Shown: positions 1-6,438 of the stretch, piece after piece | Layout: every line of letters begins with the position of its first letter | How positions within the stretch are numbered: position 1 is the first letter of the stretch | From: DAMCAP01 sp964369265 | Lineage (GTDB): Bacteria > Bacillota > Clostridia > Oscillospirales > Ruminococcaceae | DNA length: 8,484 bases | Direction of reading: 5' to 3' | NCBI GenBank assembly: GCA_964369265.1 | Contig: CAYJEV010000072.1 | Location: forward strand, 1 to 8,484 | Notes under the pieces: model-generated | Databases searched by the model: none | What the model was told of the DNA's origin: nothing | What the model saw: only the letters and a program-made list of their open reading frames with translations | Position numbers and translations under genes: made by a program

Positions 1-5
1 GGTGG

Positions 6-695
6 CTAGGCTTCAAGCGCAAGCTTAACAGCTTTTTTCGCTAAGACTAAGCTTGACTCGACTGACTCGACACCAAAATCCCAGTTGGCAAAAGCGAGGG
101 GAAGCTCAGTGCAACCAAGAAGCATAACCTCTGCCCCGCTTTCAGTCATTCTGTTTATTGCTCTTTGAAAGCTTGATACATCAATGCTGTAGTCGCCAGC
201 TTTAATGCCATTATATATAACATGTGTTATCGCTTTCTGCCCCTCCTCATCAGGAAGGGCATACTCGACACCATGCTTTTCAAGCATTTTTGTGTAAACA
301 CAACTATCAATAGTGCCTTTTGTTGCAAGCAAACCAATTTTTCTAATGCCTCGCTCTTTAGCTATCAAAACAGTTTCCTCAATCATATCAATGACTGGAA
401 TATCAACATTCTCTTTAATTTCCTTAAGATAGTAATGAGCTGTGTTGCAGGGCATAACCAAAAAGTCTGCCCCCATATTTTTAAGTGTTTTCGCTGTATG
501 AATTAGTTCCTTTGTAGGAGAAAGCCCCTCCCCTAAAATAGCAGAGGTTCTATCTGGAATATTAGTATTATTATAGACTATAACAGGAATATGCTCGCTA
601 TCGTTTTTTGCTGGTGTTAAACTAATGATTTTATTAAAAAAGTCAGCCGTTGCAAGAGGACCCATTCCTCCAATAACTCCAATAGTTTTAGCCAT
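6..695 (-). CDS. Aspartate/glutamate racemase family protein
   Basis: This 229-residue protein belongs to the PLP-independent aspartate/glutamate racemase family of cytosolic enzymes, which interconvert L- and D-amino acids with two cysteines acting as acid/base. Both are visible: Cys83 in MPCNTAHYY and Cys195 in LGCTELPLAF. The N-terminus carries the glycine-rich IGVIGGMGPLAT motif (residues 5-16). The GCTELPL form, and not GCTHYP, resembles aspartate racemase (RacD/RacX/YgeA group) more than glutamate racemase MurI, so L/D-aspartate is the best guess, although broad-specificity members are known. Length is normal for the family. The ATG start is preceded by AAGGAG with 9 bases between. This site overlaps the stop codon of the upstream aminopeptidase gene (13-base gap), so the two are almost certainly cotranscribed and perhaps translationally coupled. 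A peptidase plus a racemase suggests peptide or amino-acid turnover, but that link is inferred. The TAG stop lies in the window, so the gene is complete. Confidence 0.92.
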   Translation of the reverse strand: MAKTIGVIGGMGPLATADFFNKIISLTPAKNDSEHIPVIVYNNTNIPDRTSAILGEGLSPTKELIHTAKTLKNMGADFLVMPCNTAHYYLKEIKENVDIPVIDMIEETVLIAKERGIRKIGLLATKGTIDSCVYTKMLEKHGVEYALPDEEGQKAITHVIYNGIKAGDYSIDVSSFQRAINRMTESGAEVMLLGCTELPLAFANWDFGVESVESSLVLAKKAVKLALEA

Positions 696-708
696 ATAAT
701 ATAACTCC

Positions 709-2112
709 TTATTTCATTTTGTAGAATGCATCAAAAGCCTTGTAAGTGTTGTAAACATCAGTCTTTGCAACAACTTCATAAGGAGAGTGCATACCAAGAA
801 CAGGAACACCAACATCAACAACATCAGCGCCTAGCTGAGAGATGAACATAGCAACTGTACCGCCGCCGCCTTGATCAATCTTGCCAAGCTCGCCTATCTG
901 CCACACAACATTGTTATCCTCAAGCATTGCTCGAACATAACCCATAAATTCAGCAGAGGCATCGTTAGTGCCGCCTTTTCCGCCAGAGCCTGTGTATTTT
1001 GAAATAACAGTGCCCTTATTAACAAAACAAGAGTTTCTCTTCTCATAAACCTCGCCGTAGTTTGGATCAAAAGCCCCATTAACATCAGCAGATAAGCAAC
1101 GAGAATTATTAAGCACAATTCTGCCATCTTCGCCAAAGCCTTTAGCAAGGGAATGAACAAAATCAGAAATCATAGTTGAATCTAAGCCTGTGTTACCATT
1201 AGAGCCTGTTTCTTCTTTATCTGAAAGCACAGTTAAACATGTAAACTCAGGTTCAGGATTTGCAATAGTCGCCATAATAGAAGTGTACGCACACACTCTA
1301 TCGTCATGGCCATAAGAGCCAACAAAGCTTCTATCAAGCCCAACATCCTTCGCTTTAAAAGCAGGAACTAACATTAGCTCAGAACTTAAAAAGTCAGCCT
1401 CAACCATTTGATACTTATCAAACAACATCGCTAATATATTAAGCTTAACCTTTTCAGATACTTTATCATCCTTAAAAGGTATTCCCCCAACTAAAACATT
1501 TAAGCTCTCGCCTGGAACAGCATCTTTCATATTCTTTGCCATTTGATCTTTAGCAAGATGAATTAGTAGGTCATTAATAACAAATACTGGCTCATGCTCA
1601 GCCTCGCCAATGCTAACTTTTATAACCTCTCCGCTCTTTTTAACAATTACACCATGAAGAGCTAAAGGAAGGGAAAGCCATTGGTATTTTTTAACGCCGC
1701 CATAATGATGCGTTTTTAAATAAGCCATGTTAGATTCTTCATAAAGAGGAACAGGCTTTAAGTCAAGGCGAGGAGAGTCGATATGGCTTGCAATAATCTG
1801 CACGCCTTCGCTAATCGCCTTTTTGCCAATGACAGCAGTTATAAGCGCTCTGCCTCTGTTGTTGTAGTAAACTTTATCGCCAGCCTTATAAGAAGCATTT
1901 CTATCAAACGGCTTAAACCCAGTGTACTCAAGCATTTTAAGAGCTGTATCAACAGACTCTCTTTCAGTCTTTGAGCTGTTTAGATAGTTTTTGTATCCCT
2001 CACAAAACTCAAATGCCTTATTAATCTCATCATCGCTCATTGTCTTGAAGCAATCAGTATTCTCATATACTAACTGTTCTTTTAGTAGTTCGCCTTTAGT
2101 TTTTTCGCTCAT
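709..2112 (-). CDS. M18 family aminopeptidase
   Basis: This is a cytosolic zinc aminopeptidase of peptidase family M18 (aspartyl aminopeptidase/ApeA type), which removes N-terminal residues, often acidic ones, from peptides. With the start used here it is 467 residues, close to clostridial homologues. Family residues are visible in order: His110 in ASHIDSPRLDLKP, Asp270/Asp271 in GHDDR, the Glu300-Glu301 pair in SDKEETGS (catalytic base and metal ligand), Asp343 in SADVNGAFDP, and His442 in GMHSPYEVV. The open frame continues 26 codons upstream to 2190. I chose the ATG at 2112 because it follows a GGAAAGG ribosome site by 9 bases, and because the extension (starting MFIMGWFELYR) is encoded by one arm of a palindromic repeat and has no M18 character. 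The racemase gene follows after 13 bases. A promoter in the upstream repeat (2197-2225) may drive this pair. The family call is firm; the substrate preference is not. Confidence 0.94.
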   Translation of the reverse strand: MSEKTKGELLKEQLVYENTDCFKTMSDDEINKAFEFCEGYKNYLNSSKTERESVDTALKMLEYTGFKPFDRNASYKAGDKVYYNNRGRALITAVIGKKAISEGVQIIASHIDSPRLDLKPVPLYEESNMAYLKTHHYGGVKKYQWLSLPLALHGVIVKKSGEVIKVSIGEAEHEPVFVINDLLIHLAKDQMAKNMKDAVPGESLNVLVGGIPFKDDKVSEKVKLNILAMLFDKYQMVEADFLSSELMLVPAFKAKDVGLDRSFVGSYGHDDRVCAYTSIMATIANPEPEFTCLTVLSDKEETGSNGNTGLDSTMISDFVHSLAKGFGEDGRIVLNNSRCLSADVNGAFDPNYGEVYEKRNSCFVNKGTVISKYTGSGGKGGTNDASAEFMGYVRAMLEDNNVVWQIGELGKIDQGGGGTVAMFISQLGADVVDVGVPVLGMHSPYEVVAKTDVYNTYKAFDAFYKMK

Positions 2113-2121
2113 AACTCTTAA

Positions 2122-2128
2122 CCTTTCC
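2122..2128 (-). promoter_or_regulatory. Ribosome binding site deciding the M18 start
   Basis: On the minus strand GGAAAGG lies 9 bases before the ATG at 2112, within a purine-rich run (GAAAGGAAAGG). No comparable site precedes the in-frame ATG at 2190, which sits in the loop of the palindromic repeat. This supports the shorter 467-residue protein. Confidence 0.7.
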
Positions 2129-2142
2129 TTTCTTTTATCAAA

Positions 2143-2223
2143 GATGCAGTAGGGTGACCGATATAATTCGAACCAGCCCATAATAAACACATTCGGATTA
2201 TATCGGGCACCCTAGCCTGCATC
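2143..2223. repeat. Imperfect palindromic element (30/32-base arms, 19-base loop)
   Basis: The left arm (2143-2172) and right arm (2192-2223) are inverted copies. GATGCAG pairs with CTGCATC, TAGGGTG with CACCCTA, CCGATATAAT with ATTATATCGG, and CGAA with TTCG: 28 Watson-Crick pairs plus one G-T wobble, broken only by a 2-base bulge (GC at 2215-2216) and one A/G mismatch (2157/2207). The loop is 2173-2191. It fills most of the gap between the transglycosylase and aminopeptidase genes. The sequence ATCAA occurs just outside the left arm (2137-2141) and again at 2221-2225 overlapping the right end, which could be a remnant of insertion or chance. No strong T-tract follows on the minus strand (only a short CTTTG), so it is not a typical terminator. 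It looks like a dispersed palindromic or MITE-like element, but copy number cannot be seen here. Confidence 0.85.
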
Positions 2224-2225
2224 AA
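2197..2225 (-). promoter_or_regulatory. Predicted sigma-A promoter in the palindromic repeat, toward the M18 gene
   Basis: On the minus strand a -35-like TTGATG (2225-2220) is followed by 17 bases and then a perfect TATAAT (2202-2197), so transcription would begin near 2190 and run into the aminopeptidase and racemase genes. The TT of the -35 comes from sequence just outside the repeat and the rest from the repeat end. The other arm also has TATAAT on the plus strand (2162-2167), but CAAAGA stands at its 17-base -35 position, so only the minus direction looks functional. This is a consensus match only. Confidence 0.55.
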
Positions 2226-2255
2226 GTTTAATTTATTTAATAAATGTCATAAAAC

Positions 2256-2807
2256 TCAAGAGAAATATAACTCTTTGTATATTTCACTAGCGTTCAATAC
2301 ATCTGGTATATAATTTTTGGTATCCTTAAAGGGTATTTCAACAAGCTCTGTGCCATTTGGGCTGTAGTTTTCATCGGCAAGCCATTCCTTTACATTCCCC
2401 CAGCCAGCATTATAAGCCGCCAAAGTGACTTCAAGAGATACAAATTCCTCTTTCAAAAGCTTTAGAATATAGCTTCCATATTTTATATTAACTTCTGGCT
2501 CAAATATTTGTTCATAGGTTGTTGTTGTATCTCCCATTCGCCATGCTGCCCATTCAAAGGTATCTTCTGTTATCTGCATAAGCCCTTTAGCATCGGCATA
2601 GGAAACAGCCTCTGGCCTAAATCTGCTTTCAGTGTAAATAACACCAGCAATAAACTCAGGTTGCAAGCCATTTTCGCTAGAATACTTCTCTATAAGCTCT
2701 CTATATTCGAGAGGATAGAGCAGTGTCCTTGCATAAGGCAGGGCAAATAAAAAGCAGATAGCAGCAAGCATCAAAAGGAGAACTCCCCTTATAAAAAGCT
2801 TCCTCAC
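2256..2807 (-). CDS. Membrane-anchored lytic transglycosylase (SLT domain)
   Basis: This 183-residue protein should cleave peptidoglycan between MurNAc and GlcNAc with formation of anhydro-MurNAc. Residues about 8-30 are a hydrophobic membrane anchor or uncleaved signal, so the catalytic domain would face the outside of the cell. The SLT fold follows: the likely catalytic Glu60 in IYTESRFRPEAVS, GLMQIT (75-80), the NIKYGSYIL helix (107-115), AAYNAGWGNV (130-139) and the closing NYIPDVLNA (165-173). It is close to the small Slt70-like C-terminal domain proteins of Clostridia and Bacilli. The start is GTG, directly abutting the TAG stop of coaE with no spacer and only a weak GGGTG as ribosome site inside coaE, so translation is probably coupled to coaE termination. 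The coaE-slt pair is a familiar arrangement in Clostridia. The family call is firm; its role in growth, division or sporulation is unknown. Confidence 0.93.
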   Translation of the reverse strand: MRKLFIRGVLLLMLAAICFLFALPYARTLLYPLEYRELIEKYSSENGLQPEFIAGVIYTESRFRPEAVSYADAKGLMQITEDTFEWAAWRMGDTTTTYEQIFEPEVNIKYGSYILKLLKEEFVSLEVTLAAYNAGWGNVKEWLADENYSPNGTELVEIPFKDTKNYIPDVLNASEIYKELYFS

Positions 2808-3425
2808 CTAAACACCCACAGCCATGCTAGCAAGCTTTCCAAATATCGCTTTAACTGAATTTGAAAGAGCCTCAATGCTAGAGTGATTTTCAATAATCAC
2901 ATCTGAATGCAGCTTAAAAAACTCATTTGTATGTTGCGAAGAAAGCCTATTTCTAGCCATATCATCGCTTAGTCTATCCCTAATAACAATTCTATTTATA
3001 TTTTCAGCATCCTCGCTAATAACAGATACAATGAAGTCGCACTGATGGTTTAGCCCGCTTTCAAAAAGAGTTGGTGCATCAATAACAACAACCTTTCTTC
3101 CCTTTTTCTCCAGCAAAGAAACTTTATTCATTATCTCTTTTTTAATGTATGGGAAGGTTATCTGATTAAGCCTAGCAAGCTTATCTTTGTCTGAAAACAC
3201 AACTTCGCCAAGCTTTTTTCTGTTTAATGTGCCATCGGCATTCAAAATCATAATGCTAAACTCTAACGCAATATCAGCAAGACAAGGCTGCCCAGCATCG
3301 ACTATCTCCCTATGTACTAAATCGGCATCTATAACATCAATACCTATATCGTTTAGCACCTTGCAGACAGTGCTTTTGCCGCTGCCGCTTCTGCCAGTCA
3401 CACCAATAATTTTTATGTCTTTCAT
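2808..3425 (-). CDS. coaE: Dephospho-CoA kinase
   Basis: CoaE carries out the last step of coenzyme A synthesis in the cytosol, the ATP-dependent phosphorylation of the 3' hydroxyl of dephospho-CoA. The P-loop GVTGRSGSGKST (residues 8-19) and DAD (33-35) of the substrate site are clear, followed by the lid helix RDRLSDDMARNRLSSQ, the variant of the usual RxxLSxxxAxxR pattern, and a C-terminal region of normal length (205 residues). Three in-frame starts exist: TTG 3437, GTG 3431 and ATG 3425. The ribosome site AAAGGA (3443-3438) touches the TTG, lies 6 bases from the GTG and 12 from the ATG. TTG is therefore unlikely. I chose the ATG, which gives the usual short lead before the P-loop, but the GTG is nearly as good. 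The gene follows sua5 by 22 bases and directly abuts the transglycosylase gene, inside the prfA operon. Confidence 0.93.
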   Translation of the reverse strand: MKDIKIIGVTGRSGSGKSTVCKVLNDIGIDVIDADLVHREIVDAGQPCLADIALEFSIMILNADGTLNRKKLGEVVFSDKDKLARLNQITFPYIKKEIMNKVSLLEKKGRKVVVIDAPTLFESGLNHQCDFIVSVISEDAENINRIVIRDRLSDDMARNRLSSQHTNEFFKLHSDVIIENHSSIEALSNSVKAIFGKLASMAVGV

Positions 3426-3437
3426 ATCCACAAACAA

Positions 3438-3443
3438 TCCTTT
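3438..3443 (-). promoter_or_regulatory. Ribosome binding site of coaE
   Basis: AAAGGA on the minus strand, in the 22-base gap after the sua5 stop. Its spacing (0 to TTG 3437, 6 to GTG 3431, 12 to ATG 3425) excludes the longest start but leaves the other two open. Confidence 0.6.
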
Positions 3444-3447
3444 CTTC

Positions 3448-4458
3448 CTAAAGCTTTATAACATCAAATCCAGCAGCTCTGAGCATTCGATTATAAACGC
3501 CAAGCCCAATTCCTTTGTTGGATGGAAGCCTTGCGTATACTATCTCTGCCCCAAGCTCGTCAAGCTCTCTCAAAGAAGAGAATAATCTCCTAGCCTGCGA
3601 TAGACTGTCCTTTTCGCTGCCATAACTAACAGCTTTTCTAGGAGAGCTAGAGATATCCTCATCAAAAACAAGGGCAAAAGCGTTTTCGCTAGTGTTAGAG
3701 AGAAATTCCATAAAGCCTTCTTTATCTCCATCTACTATTATAACCTTTGCTTTAGGTGAATAATGTCGATATTTCATTCCTGGCGATAAAGGTTTGTCAG
3801 TTTCGGCAAGTTTTTCTAACACAGCAGAAGATACTATAACTTCCTCGCCCAACACTTCTGAAAGCTCCTCGGCTGTTATAACTCCTGGTCGAAGAAGCAA
3901 AGGCTCATCAACTAAAGAGATTATTGTCGATTCAATTCCAACCCTGCACTCTCCTCCCTCAACTATAAAAGGTATTTTAGAGTCAAGGTCGACTAAGCAG
4001 TGTTTTGAGTTTGTTGGGGAAGGTCTGCCACTAATGTTAGCAGAAGGTGCAGCTAGAGGTGTGTTAGCTAGGCGAATAAGCTCTAATGTAACTCGGCTGT
4101 CTGGCATTCTAACTCCAACCGTATCAAGCCCACCAGAGGTTATGTCTGGAACTTTGCCGCTCTTTTTTAATATGATTGTCAAAGGCCCTGGCCAAAAGGC
4201 AGCAGCAAGCTTTTTGGCTTTTTCTGGAATATTCTCCACAAGCTCGCCCCACATCTCTTCGTCGGTGATGTGTAGAATTAGGGGGTTGTCTTGCGGTCTG
4301 CCCTTAACAGAAAATATCTTGCTAACAGCATCTGGATTTAGCCCATCAGCCGCAAGCCCATAGACAGTTTCTGTCGGCACTGCCACAACTTCCCCCTCTT
4401 TTATCGCTAAAACTGCCTCACTAGCTTCAAATACAATCCTAGTCTGCACTAATCTCAC
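3448..4458 (-). CDS. sua5: L-threonylcarbamoyladenylate synthase, Sua5 type
   Basis: This enzyme makes threonylcarbamoyl-AMP from threonine, bicarbonate and ATP, the first step of the t6A37 modification of tRNAs that read ANN codons. The N-terminal YrdC domain shows VPTETVYGL (27-35), VKGRPQDNPL (51-60), the nucleotide-site SAN (139-141) and GIESTII (174-180). At 336 residues it is the long Sua5/YwlC form, not the short TsaC. The linker motif PGMKYRHYSP (226-235), known to fold over the active site in Sua5 proteins, is intact, followed by the C-terminal Sua5 domain ending NRMLRAAGFD (323-332). The start is GTG at 4458, two bases after the prfA stop, with GAGGAG inside the end of prfA and 4 bases of spacing. 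Prodigal-style alternative starts further in would cut the YrdC domain. prfA-sua5 linkage is common in Firmicutes, often with prmC between them, which is missing here. Confidence 0.95.
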   Translation of the reverse strand: MRLVQTRIVFEASEAVLAIKEGEVVAVPTETVYGLAADGLNPDAVSKIFSVKGRPQDNPLILHITDEEMWGELVENIPEKAKKLAAAFWPGPLTIILKKSGKVPDITSGGLDTVGVRMPDSRVTLELIRLANTPLAAPSANISGRPSPTNSKHCLVDLDSKIPFIVEGGECRVGIESTIISLVDEPLLLRPGVITAEELSEVLGEEVIVSSAVLEKLAETDKPLSPGMKYRHYSPKAKVIIVDGDKEGFMEFLSNTSENAFALVFDEDISSSPRKAVSYGSEKDSLSQARRLFSSLRELDELGAEIVYARLPSNKGIGLGVYNRMLRAAGFDVIKL

Positions 4459-4459
4459 C

Positions 4460-5536
4460 TTACTCCTCTGTTGAAGAACGCAACTTTTCAGCTTGGTCAG
4501 CTGTTATCAGCGCATCCACCATATCTTCTATGTCGCCATTCATAAATTGATCCATTTTGTATAGAGTTAGCCCAATTCTATGGTCTGTGATACGTCCTTG
4601 AGGATAGTTATATGTTCTAATTCTCTCGGAACGATCTCCTGTACCAACTTGGCTCTTTCTTTCAGAAGCAATAGCTGCTTGCTGTTCAATAACTTGCTTT
4701 TCATATATACGAGAACGAAGGATCTTCATCGCCTTATCTCTATTTTTATGTTGGGAACGCTCATCTTGACATTCAACAACTGTTCCTGTTGGAAGGTGAG
4801 TTATACGAATAGCAGACTCAGTCTTATTAACGTGCTGTCCGCCAGCTCCGCCAGCTCTGTAAGTATCAATTTTTAGGTCGCCAGCATTAAGTTCAAACTC
4901 AACCTCTTCAACCTCTGGAAGCACAGCCACTGTAACAGTGGATGTGTGTATACGGCCTGATGCCTCTGTGTCTGGGACACGCTGAACTCTATGAACTCCG
5001 CTCTCAAACTTAAACTTGCTATAAGCGCCTTCGCCCTCAATAGAGAAGCTAATTTCCTTATATCCGCCAAGCTCTGTTTGGTTGGAGGATAGAATCTCAG
5101 TCTTCCAGCCTTTTCCTGCGCTATACATTGAGTACATACGATATAGAGAGTTAGCAAACAAAGCTGCCTCATCTCCGCCAGCTCCTCCTCTAATCTCGAC
5201 AATAACAGACTTATCATCATTTGGGTCTTTTGGCAGAAGAAGAATTTTAAGCTCTTCAAAGTAGTCAGCCATGTTTTGTTGCGACTCCTTATACTGCTCT
5301 TCAACCATTTCCTTAAAGTCCTTATCCATTCCGCCCTCATCAAGCATCATCTTAGCTTCTTCAAAGCTCTCAACTGCGCCTTGATACTCTTTGAACTTCT
5401 CAACGATTGGCGTTAGGTTTTTATATTCTTTCATTAGGTTACGATAACGCTCGTTATCATTTATAACTGTTGGGTCCATGAGGTTGTTGTTTATCTCCTC
5501 ATATCTCTCCTCAGCAAATTTTAATTTTTCTATCAT
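4460..5536 (-). CDS. prfA: Peptide chain release factor 1
   Basis: RF1 recognises UAA and UAG stop codons in the ribosomal A site and triggers peptide release. The 358-residue protein is of normal length and intact. It has an N-terminal helical domain (about 1-105), the stop-codon reading PxT motif as PDT (188-190) in RVQRVPDTEASGRIHTST, and the catalytic GGQ (232-234) in AGGAGGQHVNKTES. PxT, and not SPF, separates it from RF2. The C-terminal part includes QDERSQHKNRDKAM and RTYNYPQGRITDHRIG, both highly conserved. The ATG start at 5536 follows GGGAGG by 5 bases. It is the first gene of the minus-strand operon, with a predicted promoter at 5576-5605. The usual partner prmC, which methylates the GGQ glutamine, is not next to it. 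Confidence 0.98.
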   Translation of the reverse strand: MIEKLKFAEERYEEINNNLMDPTVINDNERYRNLMKEYKNLTPIVEKFKEYQGAVESFEEAKMMLDEGGMDKDFKEMVEEQYKESQQNMADYFEELKILLLPKDPNDDKSVIVEIRGGAGGDEAALFANSLYRMYSMYSAGKGWKTEILSSNQTELGGYKEISFSIEGEGAYSKFKFESGVHRVQRVPDTEASGRIHTSTVTVAVLPEVEEVEFELNAGDLKIDTYRAGGAGGQHVNKTESAIRITHLPTGTVVECQDERSQHKNRDKAMKILRSRIYEKQVIEQQAAIASERKSQVGTGDRSERIRTYNYPQGRITDHRIGLTLYKMDQFMNGDIEDMVDALITADQAEKLRSSTEE

Positions 5537-5575
5537 AGAATCCTCCCGTTAGATGGCAATTTTGCTTTACTCCTT

Positions 5576-5605
5576 ATTATAACAGAAATAAACCCATTTA
5601 AGCAA
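5576..5605 (-). promoter_or_regulatory. Predicted sigma-A promoter of the prfA operon
   Basis: On the minus strand TTGCTT (5605-5600), an 18-base spacer and a perfect TATAAT (5581-5576) lie upstream of prfA. The -10 is extended by TG (TGTTATAAT), which can make up for the weak -35. Transcription would start near 5569, leaving a leader of about 33 bases with the GGGAGG ribosome site. It is the only good match in the gap for this direction. Confidence 0.6.
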
Positions 5606-5634
5606 CACCTAAAATACTATTTCTTATATTTTTG

Positions 5635-5664
5635 TTCACCGAGAATCAAAAACTTGAATATAAT
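5635..5664 (+). promoter_or_regulatory. Predicted promoter of the ABC transporter operon
   Basis: TTCACC (5635-5640) is followed by 18 bases and a perfect TATAAT (5659-5664). The start of transcription would be near 5671, so the leader would be only about 15 bases and begin at the ribosome site itself. No riboswitch-like structure or clear operator fits in so short a leader. The -35 is weak (4 of 6), and a promoter further upstream cannot be excluded. Confidence 0.45.
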
Positions 5665-5671
5665 GACTTGT

Positions 5672-5678
5672 AAGGAGG
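5672..5678 (+). promoter_or_regulatory. Strong ribosome binding site of the ABC ATPase gene
   Basis: AAGGAGG, a full Shine-Dalgarno match continuing as AAGGAGGTGA, lies 7 bases before the GTG at 5686. It fixes this GTG as the start. Confidence 0.8.
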
Positions 5679-5685
5679 TGACGAG

Positions 5686-6438
5686 GTGCAAATTTTAAGG
5701 CTAGACTCAGTTAGTATCAGTTATCAAACAGAAGAAAAACAGCTTGATGTTGTTAGCGAGATTAGCTTTTCTATTAATGAAGGCGAGTTTGTATCGTTGA
5801 TAGGGCCGTCAGGTTGTGGTAAATCTACAATCCTTTCAGCAATATCGGGACTAACTTCCATAGATAAAGGCAAAATAGAAATTACATCAAAGCAAGATGA
5901 ACTCGCCTCAGTTGGTTATATGCTTCAAAGGGATTGCTTATTCCCTTTTAGAACTATAGAAGAAAATGTCTATCTTGGGCTTGAGATTAAAGGCATTTTA
6001 ACAGAAGAAAATAAAAACTACGCTTTAAGCTTAATAGATAAATATGGCTTGGCTGAATTTAAAAACAGCTATCCTGAAGAACTTTCAGGAGGCATGCGTC
6101 AGCGTGTGGCACTTATACGAACCCTTGCCACAAAGCCGACTTTACTGCTATTAGACGAAGCCTTCAGCGCGCTCGACTACCAAACTAGGCTTCATGTGTC
6201 AAGCGACATCGCAAACATTATTAAATCAGAGAAAATGACAGCCCTTTTGGTAACTCATGATATAAGCGAAGCAATAAGCTTATCAGACAGAGTTGTTGTG
6301 TTTTCAAAAAGACCAGCAAAATTAAAGAGCATATATGAAATAAACTTTGAGGGCGAAAGAGGAACTAAGACGAGGGAAGATAAGAAGTTTGGGGGCTATT
6401 TTAATGACATATGGAGGGATATTGATGAACATATTTAA
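5686..6438 (+). CDS. ABC transporter ATP-binding protein (SsuB/TauB/ThiZ-like)
   Basis: This is the cytosolic ATPase subunit of an importer and would pair as a dimer with the permease encoded next. Motifs in its 250 residues: Walker A GPSGCGKST (40-48), Q-loop Gln81 in MLQRDCLFPF, signature LSGGMRQR (133-140), Walker B LLLLDEAFSALD (153-164) and H-loop His191 in LVTHDISEA. The pattern QRDxLFPFRT followed by ENVYLGLE is typical of ATPases of the nitrate/sulfonate/taurine/thiamine-precursor subfamily. The GTG start is set by a very strong ribosome site. The 3' end overlaps the permease gene by 14 bases. It begins the plus-strand operon, divergent from prfA. Whether the substrate is a sulfonate, a pyrimidine, riboflavin or another compound cannot be told from this subunit. 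Confidence 0.94.
   Translation: MQILRLDSVSISYQTEEKQLDVVSEISFSINEGEFVSLIGPSGCGKSTILSAISGLTSIDKGKIEITSKQDELASVGYMLQRDCLFPFRTIEENVYLGLEIKGILTEENKNYALSLIDKYGLAEFKNSYPEELSGGMRQRVALIRTLATKPTLLLLDEAFSALDYQTRLHVSSDIANIIKSEKMTALLVTHDISEAISLSDRVVVFSKRPAKLKSIYEINFEGERGTKTREDKKFGGYFNDIWRDIDEHI
6413..6418 (+). promoter_or_regulatory. Ribosome binding site deciding the permease start
   Basis: GGAGGG lies inside the end of the ATPase gene, 6 bases before the ATG at 6425. It favours this start over the longer open frame from 6347, whose extra 26 codons only overlap the ATPase coding sequence. Confidence 0.75.

Noticed and set aside
2143..2223. Palindrome as an intrinsic terminator after the transglycosylase gene
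   Set aside because: No T-tract follows on the minus strand and the stem is long and AT-rich in the middle; partial attenuation is possible but not supported.
3794..4363. A 189-codon open frame on the plus strand opposite sua5
   Set aside because: It lies wholly antisense to a well-conserved enzyme, has low-complexity Ser/Pro-rich content and no ribosome site; it is a shadow of codon use in sua5.
4873..5343. A 156-codon minus-strand open frame inside prfA
   Set aside because: It is an out-of-frame shadow of prfA, whose own frame has all release-factor motifs.
5562..5605. Inverted pair TTGCTT (5562-5567) and AAGCAA (5600-5605) flanking the prfA -10 as an operator
   Set aside because: Six-base arms 32 bases apart in AT-rich DNA are expected by chance; one arm simply overlaps the -35.
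5537..5685. Riboswitch such as TPP or FMN upstream of the transporter operon
   Set aside because: I found none of the conserved core pieces, and the predicted leader is too short to hold one.
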